Part shown: positions 19,356 through 27,920 of the stretch, one piece after another | How the letters are laid out: every line of letters begins with the position of its first letter | Position numbering within the stretch: the stretch's first letter is position 1 | Source: Pseudomonadota bacterium | GTDB lineage: Bacteria; Pseudomonadota; Gammaproteobacteria; Burkholderiales; Rhodocyclaceae | NCBI GenBank assembly: GCA_018240785.1 | Contig: JAFEFC010000036.1 | Span: 1-64,000, forward strand | Reading direction: 5' to 3' | DNA: 64,000 nucleotides | Notes under the pieces: generated by a model | The model's input: only the letters and a program-made list of their open reading frames with translations | Database searches by the model: none | What the model was told of the DNA's origin: nothing | Position numbers and translations under genes: made by a program

Positions 19356-20594
19356 TCAGGCGCTTTCCAGGTCGAGCAGCTCACCGCTCTCCGCCGCACA
19401 GGCGGCGGCGGTGAAGACGACGTCGGTCGAGGAGTTGAGCGCGGTCTCGCACGAGTCCTGCACCACGCTGATCACGAAGCCGATCGCCACCACCTGCATC
19501 GCCACGTCGCCCTGGATACCGAGAAGGCTGGTGGCCATCGGGATGAGCAGCAGCGAGCCGCCCGCCACCCCCGACGCACCGCACGCGGCAAGCGCGGACA
19601 CGACGCACAGCAGCAGCGCAGTGGGGAAGTCGACCGAGATGCCCAGGGTATAGGCGGCAGCCAGCGTCATCACCGAGATCGTGATCGCGGCACCACCCAT
19701 GTTGATCGTCGCGCCCAGCGGGATCGAGATCGAGTAGGTGTCCTCGTGCAGGCCCATGCGCTTGCACAGCTCGAGGTTGATGGGGATGTTGGCCGCCGAG
19801 CTGCGGGTGAAGAAGGCGGTCACGCCGCTTTCACGCAGGCAGGTGAGCACCAGCGGATAGGGGTTGCTGCGCAGCTTCCAGAACACGAACAGCGGGTTGA
19901 CCACCAGGGCGACGAACAGCATGCAGCCGACGATCACCATCATGAGCTTGCCGTAGCCGAGCAGCGCGTCGAAGCCGGTCTCGCCCATGGTGGCGGCGAC
20001 GAGGCCGAAGATGCCGAGCGGGGCAAAGCGGATCACCGTATGCACGATCGAGGACACCGCGTCGGCGACGTCGTTGACCATCTTCTGCGTGCTTTCGGCG
20101 GCATGGCGCAGCGCGACGCCGAGGCCGATCGCCCACGCCAGGATGCCGATGAAGTTGCCTTCCATCAGCGCACGCACGGGGTTGGAAACGACGCTGAGGA
20201 GCAGGTTCTTCAGCACTGCCAGGATGCCTCCCGGCGGCGCGCCGGTGGCAGCCGGCGCGGTGAGCGCCAGCGTGGTCGGGAAGGCGAAGCTGGCGGCCAC
20301 CGCCACCACCGCGGCGGCGAAGGTGCCGAGCAGGTAGAGGATCAGCACCGGGCGGATGTGCGTGGGCTGGCCCTTCTTGTGGTTGGCGATCGCCGCCGTC
20401 ACCAGCACGAACACCAGGATCGGCGCGACCGCCTTCAGCGCGGCGATGAAAAGGTCGCCGAGCAGGGCGACCGACTTGGTGGCGCCCGGCGCGATGAGCG
20501 CCAGGGCGATGCCCAGGACCAGACCGATCGCGATCTGGGAGATGAGGCTCATGCGCATCAGGCGCTGCAGAGCCGTCGGGTTTGCGGTAGTCAT
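19356..20594 (-). CDS. sstT: Serine/threonine:sodium symporter
   Basis: 412 aa, dicarboxylate/amino-acid:cation symporter family, about 8 TM helices with re-entrant loops. Visible marks are [17 protein letters not shown] and [19 protein letters not shown], typical of SstT. It brings L-serine and L-threonine into the cell with sodium. It lies between sdaA and kbl on the same strand, so uptake and breakdown of both amino acids are encoded together. Confidence 0.95.
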   Translation of the reverse strand: MTTANPTALQRLMRMSLISQIAIGLVLGIALALIAPGATKSVALLGDLFIAALKAVAPILVFVLVTAAIANHKKGQPTHIRPVLILYLLGTFAAAVVAVAASFAFPTTLALTAPAATGAPPGGILAVLKNLLLSVVSNPVRALMEGNFIGILAWAIGLGVALRHAAESTQKMVNDVADAVSSIVHTVIRFAPLGIFGLVAATMGETGFDALLGYGKLMMVIVGCMLFVALVVNPLFVFWKLRSNPYPLVLTCLRESGVTAFFTRSSAANIPINLELCKRMGLHEDTYSISIPLGATINMGGAAITISVMTLAAAYTLGISVDFPTALLLCVVSALAACGASGVAGGSLLLIPMATSLLGIQGDVAMQVVAIGFVISVVQDSCETALNSSTDVVFTAAACAAESGELLDLESA

Positions 20595-20694
20595 TACATG
20601 TCTCCTCGTTGCTGCTTGTTGCTATGGGTTTGAAGTTGAGAACAACGTTTACTGCAGGATGCGGCGCCGGCGCGCGCAGCCACGCCGAGCGCGA

Positions 20695-22074
20695 TCAGCA
20701 CTCGGGGAAGCTGACGGCGAGGCCGCCGCGGGAGGTTTCCTTGTATTTGTCCAGCATGTCGCGGCCGGTGTCGCGCATGGTGCGGATCACCTGGTCCAGC
20801 GAGATCGCGTGGTCGCCGTCGCCGCGCAGGGCGAGCTGCGCGGCGTTGATCGCCTTGATCGACGCCATCGCGTTGCGCTCGATGCAGGGCACCTGCACCA
20901 GGCCGCCGACGGGGTCGCAGGTCAGGCCCAGGTTGTGTTCGAGGCCGATCTCGGCCGCGTTCTCGACCTGCTCCGGCGTGCCGCCGAGCACGTCGGCCAG
21001 GCCGGCGGCGGCCATTGCGCAGGCGGAGCCGACTTCGCCCTGGCAGCCGACTTCGGCGCCGGAGATCGAGGCGTTCTTCTTGCACAGCGCGCCGACGGCG
21101 GCCGCGGCGAGCAGGAAGCTCTCCACGTCGCGCGGGCTGCTGCCGGGCATGAAGTTCATGTAGTAGTGCAGCACCGCCGGGATGATGCCGGCGGCGCCGT
21201 TGGTGGGCGCGGTGACGACGCGGCCGCCGCCCGCATTCTCTTCATTGACGGCGAGCGCATACAGGTTGACCCAGTCGAGCGCTGCCATGGTGTCGCTGAT
21301 GAGGTTGTGGCCGGTGGCGCGCTCGCGGAGCTTGCGGTGCAGGGCCGCCGCGCGGCGCCGTACGTTGAGCCCGCCGGGCAGGATGCCTTCCTGCGTGATC
21401 CCCCGCGCCACGCACCCCTGCATGACCTCCCAGATGCGCTGCAGCGCGGCGCGCGTCTCGTCCTCGCTGCGCCAGGCGCTTTCGTTGGCGAGCATCAGCT
21501 CGCTGATGCGCAGGCCGTGGCGGCGGCACTGCTCGAGCAGTTCGGCGCCGGTGTCGAAAGGGTAGGGCACCGTGACCGCCGCCTCGGCGGAGGTCCCCGA
21601 CTGCGCGTGGGCCTCGTCGATGACGAAGCCGCCGCCGATCGAGTAGTAGGTGTTCTCGTACACCACCCCGTCCTCGCCATGCGCAACCAGGCGCATCGCG
21701 TTGGGGTGGTAGGGCAGGTTGACCGGCAGCAGGCGCATGTCGCGCGCCCACTCGAACGGGATGGTGTGCTGGCCCATGACGGTGAGCTCGCCATCCAGCT
21801 TGACCAGGTCGACCGCGTCGACGACGAAATCCGGATCGACCGCGTCCGGCCGGGCGCCGAGCAGGCCGGCGACCACCGCGCGGTCGGTGCCGTGGCCGAC
21901 GCCGGTGGCCGACAGTGAGCCGTAGAGTTTCACTTCGATGCGCCTGACGCGGTCGAGCAGCCCCTGCTGCGCCAGCGCCGCGGCAAAGTCGTGGGCGGCG
22001 CGCATCGGTCCGACGGTATGCGAGCTGGACGGTCCGATGCCGATCTTGAACAGATCGAGTACGCTGATGGACAT
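20695..22074 (-). CDS. sdaA: L-serine ammonia-lyase, iron-sulfur type
   Basis: 459 aa single-chain enzyme that deaminates L-serine to pyruvate and ammonia using a [4Fe-4S] cluster. [12 protein letters not shown] at the N-terminus, and the cluster Cys in [27 protein letters not shown] and VPCIERNAM, are all present. It is the first gene of the sdaA-sstT-kbl-tdh operon and is divergent from a GcvA-like regulator. Confidence 0.97.
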   Translation of the reverse strand: MSISVLDLFKIGIGPSSSHTVGPMRAAHDFAAALAQQGLLDRVRRIEVKLYGSLSATGVGHGTDRAVVAGLLGARPDAVDPDFVVDAVDLVKLDGELTVMGQHTIPFEWARDMRLLPVNLPYHPNAMRLVAHGEDGVVYENTYYSIGGGFVIDEAHAQSGTSAEAAVTVPYPFDTGAELLEQCRRHGLRISELMLANESAWRSEDETRAALQRIWEVMQGCVARGITQEGILPGGLNVRRRAAALHRKLRERATGHNLISDTMAALDWVNLYALAVNEENAGGGRVVTAPTNGAAGIIPAVLHYYMNFMPGSSPRDVESFLLAAAAVGALCKKNASISGAEVGCQGEVGSACAMAAAGLADVLGGTPEQVENAAEIGLEHNLGLTCDPVGGLVQVPCIERNAMASIKAINAAQLALRGDGDHAISLDQVIRTMRDTGRDMLDKYKETSRGGLAVSFPEC

Positions 22075-22113
22075 GGGCTGATCCTGTTGAGGTTGGGGAT
22101 TGGTTTAACGAAT

Positions 22114-22145
22114 CTAATCGCTAAAATTCTTATTGCTGCATCAAT
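22114..22145. promoter_or_regulatory. Candidate LysR (GcvA-like) binding region
   Basis: The AT-rich divergent region between sdaA and the LysR gene has a CTAAT pentamer (22114-22118), the element known in GcvA sites of Escherichia coli, and a palindrome ATTG-N6-CAAT at 22132-22145. Both lie where an activator of sdaA would bind. Confidence 0.35.
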
Positions 22146-22215
22146 GGAATTTTCTATTGCTCCCTGAGGCAGCTCAATCGATAGATTTTTACGCTGGATT
22201 TAGGATCGCTAAACC

Positions 22216-23178
22216 ATGAATCCTTTTGCGCCCTCCCAAGTCCATGCCCGGCTGCGCGTCTTCCTGGCCGCCGCACGCCACCTCTCCTTCACCCGCGCCG
22301 GGGAAGAGCTGCACATCACCACCGGCGCCGTCAGCCAGCAGATCAAGCTGCTCGAGGACTGGCTGGGGCAGCGCCTTTTCCGCCGCCTGCCACGCCGGCT
22401 CGAACTCACCGATCCGGGCAATCGCCTGCTGGCGGCCGTCGATCCTGCCTATGCGTCGGTCGACCTGGCGATCGGGCGCCTGCGTGGCGGCGCGCTCAGC
22501 GGCGTGGTGCGGGTGCGCACCCTGCCTTCCTTCCTCGCCACCTGGCTGGTGCCGCGGCTGCCGCGGCTGATGGCGCGCTATCCCCAGATCGAGCTGCAGG
22601 TGGAGGCGGAGGACAGCACGTATTCGCTGCGCGATGGCGAGTTCGATCTGGCGATCGACCTCAATGACGGTACTTACCCCGGCTTCCAGAGCACGGTGCT
22701 GCTGGAGGAGGAGATTTTTCCGGTGTGTTCGCCCGCCTTGTTGCTCGGCCGCCCGGCGCTGGATTCGCCCGATGAGCTGCATCACTATCCCCTGCTGCAC
22801 GACATGACGGCCTGGCGCGGCAGCCCCCCGTATGCGGAGTGGGAGCGCTACCTGCGCGCCATCGGTGCGCCACAGGTGGATGTGCGGCGCGGCTACATGT
22901 TCAATCTCAACCACATCACGATGCAATGCGCGATCGCCGGCATGGGGCTGGCGATCGCACGGCGCACCCTGATCACCGACGAACTCGACAGCGGGCGGCT
23001 GGTGGCGCCCTTCACCCAGTCGGTGCGCACCGGCAAGCGCTACTGCCTGGTGTATTCGGCCGGTGCGCTCTCCGACCCGCGCGTGTCCATCGTGCATGAC
23101 TGGCTCGTCGCCGAGGCAGGCGAAGCCCAGGCTGGTGGTGTGCCGGCGCAAGTCGTCGGCGACGGCGCCGGCCGGTGA
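22216..23178 (+). CDS. GcvA-like LysR transcriptional regulator
   Basis: 320 aa. Winged helix with LSFTRAGEELHITTGAVSQQIK, typical of the GcvA group (glycine-cleavage regulators), then a periplasmic-binding-type effector domain. It is divergent from the serine/threonine operon, whose product is glycine and pyruvate, so it probably controls that operon in response to an amino acid; the ligand is not known. A GC-rich inverted repeat (23164-23171 with 23189-23196) spans the stop codon and may help termination. Confidence 0.9.
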   Translation: MNPFAPSQVHARLRVFLAAARHLSFTRAGEELHITTGAVSQQIKLLEDWLGQRLFRRLPRRLELTDPGNRLLAAVDPAYASVDLAIGRLRGGALSGVVRVRTLPSFLATWLVPRLPRLMARYPQIELQVEAEDSTYSLRDGEFDLAIDLNDGTYPGFQSTVLLEEEIFPVCSPALLLGRPALDSPDELHHYPLLHDMTAWRGSPPYAEWERYLRAIGAPQVDVRRGYMFNLNHITMQCAIAGMGLAIARRTLITDELDSGRLVAPFTQSVRTGKRYCLVYSAGALSDPRVSIVHDWLVAEAGEAQAGGVPAQVVGDGAGR

Positions 23179-23218
23179 CACGACCGAACCGGCGCCGCAG
23201 CGGTGGTGGCCGTCGGTG

Positions 23219-23334
23219 TCAGCCGATCATGTTGCCCGGCAGCCAGGTCACCAGGCCGGGAAGACGTACAACAGCACCACGGCGAGCACCATCAGCAGGA
23301 AGCAGGGCACCGCATACTTCGCGAGTGTCGTGAT
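23219..23334 (-). pseudogene. C-terminal relic of a TRAP permease (DctM-like)
   Basis: Minus-strand reading gives KYAVPCFLLMVLAVVLLYV then, after a one-base frameshift near 23255-23265, FPGLVTWLPGNMIG and a stop. This is the last TM helix and tail of a TRAP-transporter large subunit. Everything upstream is missing: homology breaks off near 23325-23335 where the marR relic begins on the other strand. It is a remnant only, with no start codon or ribosome site. Confidence 0.6.
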
Positions 23335-23521
23335 CTGGCTCACCGACAAGGGGCGCGAGATCAGCCTCGCCTGCCGTGACGTCCGCGACGCCTGCCTGAT
23401 GCCCGGGTTTACCGGCAGCGCCGAGGACAACGCCCAGATCGGCGAACTGGCGCGCCTGCTGCGTACGCTGTCGGGCCGCTACGACCAGGCCGCGCGCGCG
23501 GCCTCCACTTCATCCCTCTGA
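23320..23521 (+). pseudogene. C-terminal relic of a MarR-family regulator
   Basis: Plus-strand reading gives VVIWLTDKGREISLACRDV, the end of the MarR wing, then a helix ending in ELARLLRTLSGRY. The DNA-binding helices are missing. The break is at the same place as that of the TRAP relic, so one deletion probably removed the front of both divergent genes. It stops 18 bp before pxpB, so the lost regulator may once have controlled pxpBCA. Confidence 0.6.
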
Positions 23522-23539
23522 AACCTGAGGAGAGCGCCG

Positions 23540-24310
23540 GTGAGCGTTTCCATCCTGGATGCCGGTGATGCGGCATTGACCATCGAGTTCGGCGATGCGA
23601 TCGACCTCGGCCTGCTGGCGGCGGTCAATGCGCTCGACGCAGCCATTGCGCGCCGCCAGGCCGAAGGCGGGCTGGCGGGCCTGATCGAGACCATGCCCAC
23701 CTTCCGCTCGCTGACGCTGTTCTACGATCCGCTCGCCACCGACCGCGAGGCCCTGCTGGCCGAGCTGCAGCCGCTGCTGGCTGCAGCCGGGCAGGGCGCG
23801 CCGGCGCGAGGCCGGCAGTGGCGCCTGCCGGTGTGCTACGAGGGCGAGGCTGCGCCCGACCTGGCCGAGGTGGCGCGCACGCTGGGCATCACCGAGGCCG
23901 AAGTGGTCGCGTTGCACGCCGGCACCGACTATCTCGTCTATATGCTGGGCTTCCTGCCGGGCTTCCCGTTCATGGGTGACCTGCCCCGGAAGCTGCGCCT
24001 GCCGCGTCGCGCCGAGCCGCGCGTGCGCGTGCCGCCGGGCAGCGTGGCGATCGCCACCGGCCTGACGGCGATCTACCCGTGGGAAAGCCCCGGAGGCTGG
24101 CATCTGCTGGGGCGCTGCCCGGTGCCCTTGTTCGACGCCCGGCGCGATTCACCTTCGCTGCTGGCGGCCGGTGACCGCGTGCGCTTCGTGCCGTTCAGCG
24201 CCGACGAATGTCGCGTCATCGAGGCCGGCCTGAGCAGCGGCGAAATCGATCCGCTCACATGGCTGGATGCGGACGCGAAGCGCGCGACCGCTGCACAGGA
24301 GGGCGCATGA
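23540..24310 (+). CDS. pxpB: 5-Oxoprolinase subunit PxpB
   Basis: 256 aa, KipI family. With PxpA and PxpC it hydrolyses 5-oxoproline to glutamate using ATP. Family marks are VYMLGFLPGFPFMGDL, PRVRVPPGSVAIA and YPWESPGGWHLLG. It starts at GTG 23540 after a strong GAGGAGAG site. The stop overlaps the pxpC start (ATGA). Confidence 0.95.
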   Translation: MSVSILDAGDAALTIEFGDAIDLGLLAAVNALDAAIARRQAEGGLAGLIETMPTFRSLTLFYDPLATDREALLAELQPLLAAAGQGAPARGRQWRLPVCYEGEAAPDLAEVARTLGITEAEVVALHAGTDYLVYMLGFLPGFPFMGDLPRKLRLPRRAEPRVRVPPGSVAIATGLTAIYPWESPGGWHLLGRCPVPLFDARRDSPSLLAAGDRVRFVPFSADECRVIEAGLSSGEIDPLTWLDADAKRATAAQEGA

Positions 24311-25362
24311 ACACGAAGGTCGAACTCGAGATCGTCGCCGCGGGGGCGTATGCCTCGGTGCAGGACGGCGGTCGGCGCGGCCACCGGCGCATCGGTGTGC
24401 CCTGGGCGGGCGCGCTCGACTCGCGCCTGATGCGCATCGCCAACGCGCTGGCGGGCAACGTCGAGGGCGCGCCGGTGATCGAATGCTTCGACGGCGGCCT
24501 CCAGGTGGCGGCGCGCGGCGGCGCGGTACGGGTGGCGGTGGCGGGCGACGCCAGTGTCGAAGTCGACGGCCGTGACGGTCGCCGCAAGCTGCCGTCGTGG
24601 CGTTCGGTGACGCTGGCCGAAGGCGAGAGCCTGCGCATCCGGCGCATGCTCAGCGGCCGCCTCGCGGTGGTCGCGGTGGCGGACCTGGCGCTGCCCGCGG
24701 TGATGGGCAGCGCCGCGACGTACGTGCGTGCCGGCCTCGGCGGGGTGGGCGGCAAGGCGCTGGCCCCGGGCGTGCGGCTGCCGGCCGGTGCCGGCGACGC
24801 CGTCGACCGCGCACTGCCGCAGCCGCCGCTGGCAGATGCCGGCCCGATCCGCATCGTGCCCGGCCCGCAGACCGGGCATTTCACCGACGAGGCGCTGCAG
24901 ACCCTGACCGCAGCCGAATACCGCGTCACCGCCGAGGCCGACCGCATGGGCGTGCGCCTGGAAGGGCCGCGGCTCGCACATCGCGGCGCGGCCGAGATCG
25001 TGTCCGACGCCACCGTGCCGGGCTCGATCCAGGTGCCGGGCAACGGCCAGCCCATCGTGCTGCTGGCCGACGCGCAGACCGCCGGCGGCTATCCCAAGAT
25101 CGCCACCTTGATCAGCGCCGACCTCGGCCGCCTGGCCGCGCTGCGGCCGGGCCAAGCCCTGCGCTTTGCCACAGTGACGGCGGACGAGGGCGCCAGCATC
25201 GCCCGCGCCCACGAAGGCGAAACGCGCGCGCTGATCGCCGCGATCCGGCCGCTGCTGCCCGACGGCATCGATGTCGCCGTGCTGTACAGCGCCAACCTGG
25301 TCGGTGGCGTCGTGCACGCGCTGGCGGCCGAATTTCGCCCGCTGCCATCCGATCACGCGTGA
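24307..25362 (+). CDS. pxpC: 5-Oxoprolinase subunit PxpC
   Basis: 351 aa, KipA/AHS2 family, partner of PxpB. The block GAYASVQDGGRRGHRRIGVP at the N-terminus and IQVPGNGQPIVLLADAQT later are diagnostic. ATG 24307 overlaps the pxpB stop by 4 bp, the usual arrangement for translational coupling. Confidence 0.95.
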   Translation: MNTKVELEIVAAGAYASVQDGGRRGHRRIGVPWAGALDSRLMRIANALAGNVEGAPVIECFDGGLQVAARGGAVRVAVAGDASVEVDGRDGRRKLPSWRSVTLAEGESLRIRRMLSGRLAVVAVADLALPAVMGSAATYVRAGLGGVGGKALAPGVRLPAGAGDAVDRALPQPPLADAGPIRIVPGPQTGHFTDEALQTLTAAEYRVTAEADRMGVRLEGPRLAHRGAAEIVSDATVPGSIQVPGNGQPIVLLADAQTAGGYPKIATLISADLGRLAALRPGQALRFATVTADEGASIARAHEGETRALIAAIRPLLPDGIDVAVLYSANLVGGVVHALAAEFRPLPSDHA

Positions 25363-25382
25363 AACGAACGGAGCCCGAACCC

Positions 25383-26153
25383 ATGAAGATCAACCTCAAC
25401 GCCGATCTCGGCGAATCCTTCGGCGCCTGGAAGATGGGCGAGGACGAAGCCCTGCTGCAGGTGGTGCGCTCGGCCAACGTCGCCTGTGGCTTCCATGCCG
25501 GCGACCCGGCGGTGATGCGCCACACGGTGCGCACCGCGCAGGCGGCCGGCGTCAGCCTCGGCGCGCACCCGGCCTACCCCGACCTGCAGGGCTTCGGCCG
25601 GCGGCCGATGAAGCTCGCGCCGGCGGAACTCGAAGCCATCGTGATCTACCAGGTGGGTGCGCTGATGGGCATGGCCGCGGCCGAAGGCGGGCGCGTCACC
25701 CATGTGAAGCCGCACGGCGCGCTCAACAACCAGGCCTGCGAGGATGCTGCGCTGGCCGAGGCGGTGGCGCGAGCGGTGCGCGCGGTGGACCGCGAGCTGA
25801 TCCTGCTCGCGCCGGTGCTGTCCGAGCTGCACCACGCCGGTGAGCGCGCGGGGCTGCAGGTGGCGGGCGAGATCTTCGCCGACCGCGCCTACACCGACCA
25901 GGGCATGCTCGCGCCGCGCGGCCAGCCCGGGGCGGTGCTGCACGACCACGACGAAGTCGTCGCCCATGTGCTGCGCATGCTCGAAGCCGGCGGCCTGGTG
26001 TCGCAGAGCGGCAAGGTGCTGCCGGCGCGGATGGAGAGCATCTGCGTGCATGGCGACAACCTCGGCGCGGTTGAGAGCGCGCGGCATCTGCGCGAGGCGC
26101 TGGAAGCGCGAGGCTGGTCGGTTGTCACCCTGCCGGAAGTGCTGCAGCACTGA
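25383..26153 (+). CDS. pxpA: 5-Oxoprolinase subunit PxpA
   Basis: 256 aa, LamB/YcsF family. MKINLNADLGESFGAWKMG, ANVACGFHAGDP and HVKPHGALNN are all conserved. It completes the pxpBCA operon. The complex recovers glutamate from 5-oxoproline formed by spontaneous cyclisation of glutamine. The start is 20 bp after pxpC. Confidence 0.97.
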   Translation: MKINLNADLGESFGAWKMGEDEALLQVVRSANVACGFHAGDPAVMRHTVRTAQAAGVSLGAHPAYPDLQGFGRRPMKLAPAELEAIVIYQVGALMGMAAAEGGRVTHVKPHGALNNQACEDAALAEAVARAVRAVDRELILLAPVLSELHHAGERAGLQVAGEIFADRAYTDQGMLAPRGQPGAVLHDHDEVVAHVLRMLEAGGLVSQSGKVLPARMESICVHGDNLGAVESARHLREALEARGWSVVTLPEVLQH

Positions 26154-26203
26154 ACATCGCCTGCGGCCGCCGGCGACGACCACCGATTCTCGGGGGAACC
26201 GTT

Positions 26204-26220
26204 ATTTGTCCTGGACAAAT
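26204..26220. promoter_or_regulatory. Operator-like palindrome ahead of the SDR gene
   Basis: ATTTGTCCTGGACAAAT is a perfect palindrome around a single central base, ending at the base before the -35 box of the promoter at 26221-26250. The core TTGTC-N3-GACAA also occurs at 26291-26303. Confidence 0.55.
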
Positions 26221-26250
26221 TTGATAATTTTTCCTAGTCTCCGGTTATAG
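26221..26250 (+). promoter_or_regulatory. Promoter of the SDR gene cluster
   Basis: TTGATA (26221-26226), 18-bp spacer, TTATAG (26245-26250). It sits between the two TTGTC-N3-GACAA palindromes. Confidence 0.45.
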
Positions 26251-26289
26251 ATCCGGAAGATACGCACTTCCATCGTCAGTCTTCTCAGG

Positions 26290-26304
26290 ATTGTCGAAGA
26301 CAAT
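26290..26304. promoter_or_regulatory. Second operator-like palindrome, SDR leader
   Basis: ATTGTC-GAA-GACAAT, a perfect inverted repeat about 30 bp after the predicted transcription start. It shares TTGTC-N3-GACAA with 26204-26220; two such sites around one promoter suggest repression by a dimer pair or loop. Confidence 0.5.
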
Positions 26305-26331
26305 TGCGCGATGCGCGAAGGAGCGGGCAGC

Positions 26332-27075
26332 TTGGAAAAGATTGCACTGGTGACCGGCGCGGCGGGTGGCCTGGGGCAGGCGCTGGTCAAGCGGCTCGCT
26401 GCCGGCGGATGGAAGGCGATTGTCGTGAGCCGCGATGCAGCGCGCCTGCGTGCAGCCTTCGGTGATGCGCACCTGCAGGTCGAGGCCGATTGCGCCACGC
26501 CTGAGGGCGTGCGCCACATCTTCGAGCAGGCCGCCGAGCGCGGGATGCAGCCCACGGCGCTGGCGCACTGCGTCGGCAACATCCGGCTGGGCGCGATGCA
26601 CCGCATGAGCGAGGCCGACTTCGACGACTGCCTGCGTGCCAACCTGGTCAGCGCCTTCCACACCCTGTCCGGCTTCGTCCGCAGCCTGCGCGAGGCGCGC
26701 CTGCCCGGCGCGGCAGTGCTGGTGTCGTCGATCGCCGCCCGCATCGGCACGCCCAACCACGAGGCCATCGCCGCAGCCAAGGCCGGCGTCGAGGGCCTGG
26801 TGCGCGGCGCGGCGGCGAGCCACGCCGGCGCAGGCATCCGCGTCAATGCGGTGGCGCCCGGCATCATGGAGACACCGGCCACCGCCGGCATCATCGCCAG
26901 CCCGGCGGCGCGCGAAGGTGCTGCGCGCCAGTACCCGCTGCCCGGCATCGGCGATCCGGCGGAACTGGCCGAGCTGATGGCGTGGCTGCTGTCGCCACAC
27001 GCGGCGCGCGTGACAGGACAGGTGTGGGCGGTCGATGGCGGCTTCTCCACCGTGCGGCCTCTCGTGATGAAGTGA
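26332..27075 (+). CDS. SDR-family protein lacking the catalytic Tyr
   Basis: 247 aa, short-chain dehydrogenase fold. The dinucleotide site VTGAAGGLG, Asn104 and Ser133 are present, but the Ser-x12-Tyr-x3-Lys signature reads with Ile146 in place of Tyr (NHEAIAAAKAG, Lys150). Normal SDR chemistry is therefore doubtful. TTG 26332 is chosen because AAGGAG lies 8 nt upstream and the fold starts at once; the ATG at 26311 has no such site. It is followed after 9 bp by a membrane protein gene. Confidence 0.8.
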   Translation: MEKIALVTGAAGGLGQALVKRLAAGGWKAIVVSRDAARLRAAFGDAHLQVEADCATPEGVRHIFEQAAERGMQPTALAHCVGNIRLGAMHRMSEADFDDCLRANLVSAFHTLSGFVRSLREARLPGAAVLVSSIAARIGTPNHEAIAAAKAGVEGLVRGAAASHAGAGIRVNAVAPGIMETPATAGIIASPAAREGAARQYPLPGIGDPAELAELMAWLLSPHAARVTGQVWAVDGGFSTVRPLVMK

Positions 27076-27084
27076 GGCGCGGCG

Positions 27085-27543
27085 ATGAAGAACGCGACGC
27101 TTGATGCCTTGCCGCGCCAGGTCGCCTGGCTGGGCTACGGCGGGCTGCTGCCGTTCGTCGGGCTGGCCATCACGATCCTCGCCGATCCCCGCCACGGGCT
27201 CCTCTGGGGCGACGCGCTGGTGGCCTACGGCGCGGTGATCCTGAGCTTCGTCGGCGCACTGCACTGGGGTTTCGCGATGTGCCTGCCGGGTCTCACCGAC
27301 ACGCGGCGGGGCGCGTGCTTCGTGTGGAGCACCGTACCGGCGCTGGTGGCTTGGCCGGCGCTGCTGGCCGACCCCCATTTCGCGGCCGTGGTGCTGGTGG
27401 CCGGCTTCGTTGCTCACTACTGGCAGGACCGCCGCCTCGCGGCCTTGGCTACCTTGCCCGCGTGGTACCTGCCGCTGCGCCTGCGTCTGACCAGCGTCGC
27501 GTCGGTCTGTCTGCTGCTCGGTGGGTTCTTTTCCATGTTCTGA
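27085..27543 (+). CDS. DUF3429 membrane protein
   Basis: 152 aa with about 5 hydrophobic helices and the DUF3429 pattern (GYGGLLPFVGLA, SFVGALHWGFAM, HYWQDRRL). The function of the family is unknown. It is translated from ATG 27085 between the SDR gene and a small membrane protein gene, all on one strand with gaps of 9 and 23 bp, so probably one operon. Confidence 0.85.
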   Translation: MKNATLDALPRQVAWLGYGGLLPFVGLAITILADPRHGLLWGDALVAYGAVILSFVGALHWGFAMCLPGLTDTRRGACFVWSTVPALVAWPALLADPHFAAVVLVAGFVAHYWQDRRLAALATLPAWYLPLRLRLTSVASVCLLLGGFFSMF

Positions 27544-27566
27544 CACGGTTTCGGGAGGAGCGTGAC

Positions 27567-27920
27567 ATGAGCTATCCATTCAACAAGCTTGAGGGCTTCC
27601 CACGCACGCCTGCCGGCGAGGAACGCCGGGTGTTGCGCCTGCTGCCGCGAATCCTGATTGTCGGCAGCCTGCTTCTCGGCCTTCCGTCGATGGTGGCGAG
27701 GCTGTTCGACGCCGTGGGCGGTGCGGCATCGGCAACGCTGGTCACCACCGTCGACATCTACTCGATCAGCCTGGTCGTGCTGCACTGGACGGTGGTGCTT
27801 ACGGTGGCGATCGCGGCCTTCATCGTGATGGTGATGAAGGGGCCGGCCTACGTTGCCGACGCCTATCCGCTCGATGACGCGGATGCGCCGCAGGATCCGG
27901 GGCCGGGAGCCCAGCGATGA
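27567..27920 (+). CDS. Small two-helix membrane protein, unknown
   Basis: 117 aa. Two TM helices (about residues 27-45 and 65-90) with a polar, acidic C-terminal tail. I do not recognise a family. ATG 27567 has GGGAGGAG 6 nt upstream, a strong ribosome site. Its stop overlaps the start of the AarF kinase gene (ATGA), which suggests a joint role at the membrane. Confidence 0.75.
   Translation: MSYPFNKLEGFPRTPAGEERRVLRLLPRILIVGSLLLGLPSMVARLFDAVGGAASATLVTTVDIYSISLVVLHWTVVLTVAIAAFIVMVMKGPAYVADAYPLDDADAPQDPGPGAQR

Noticed and set aside
16828..19653. A 941-codon plus-strand frame across tdh and kbl
   Set aside because: It is antisense to two genes with clear active sites, and its composition is that of a GC-rich shadow frame.
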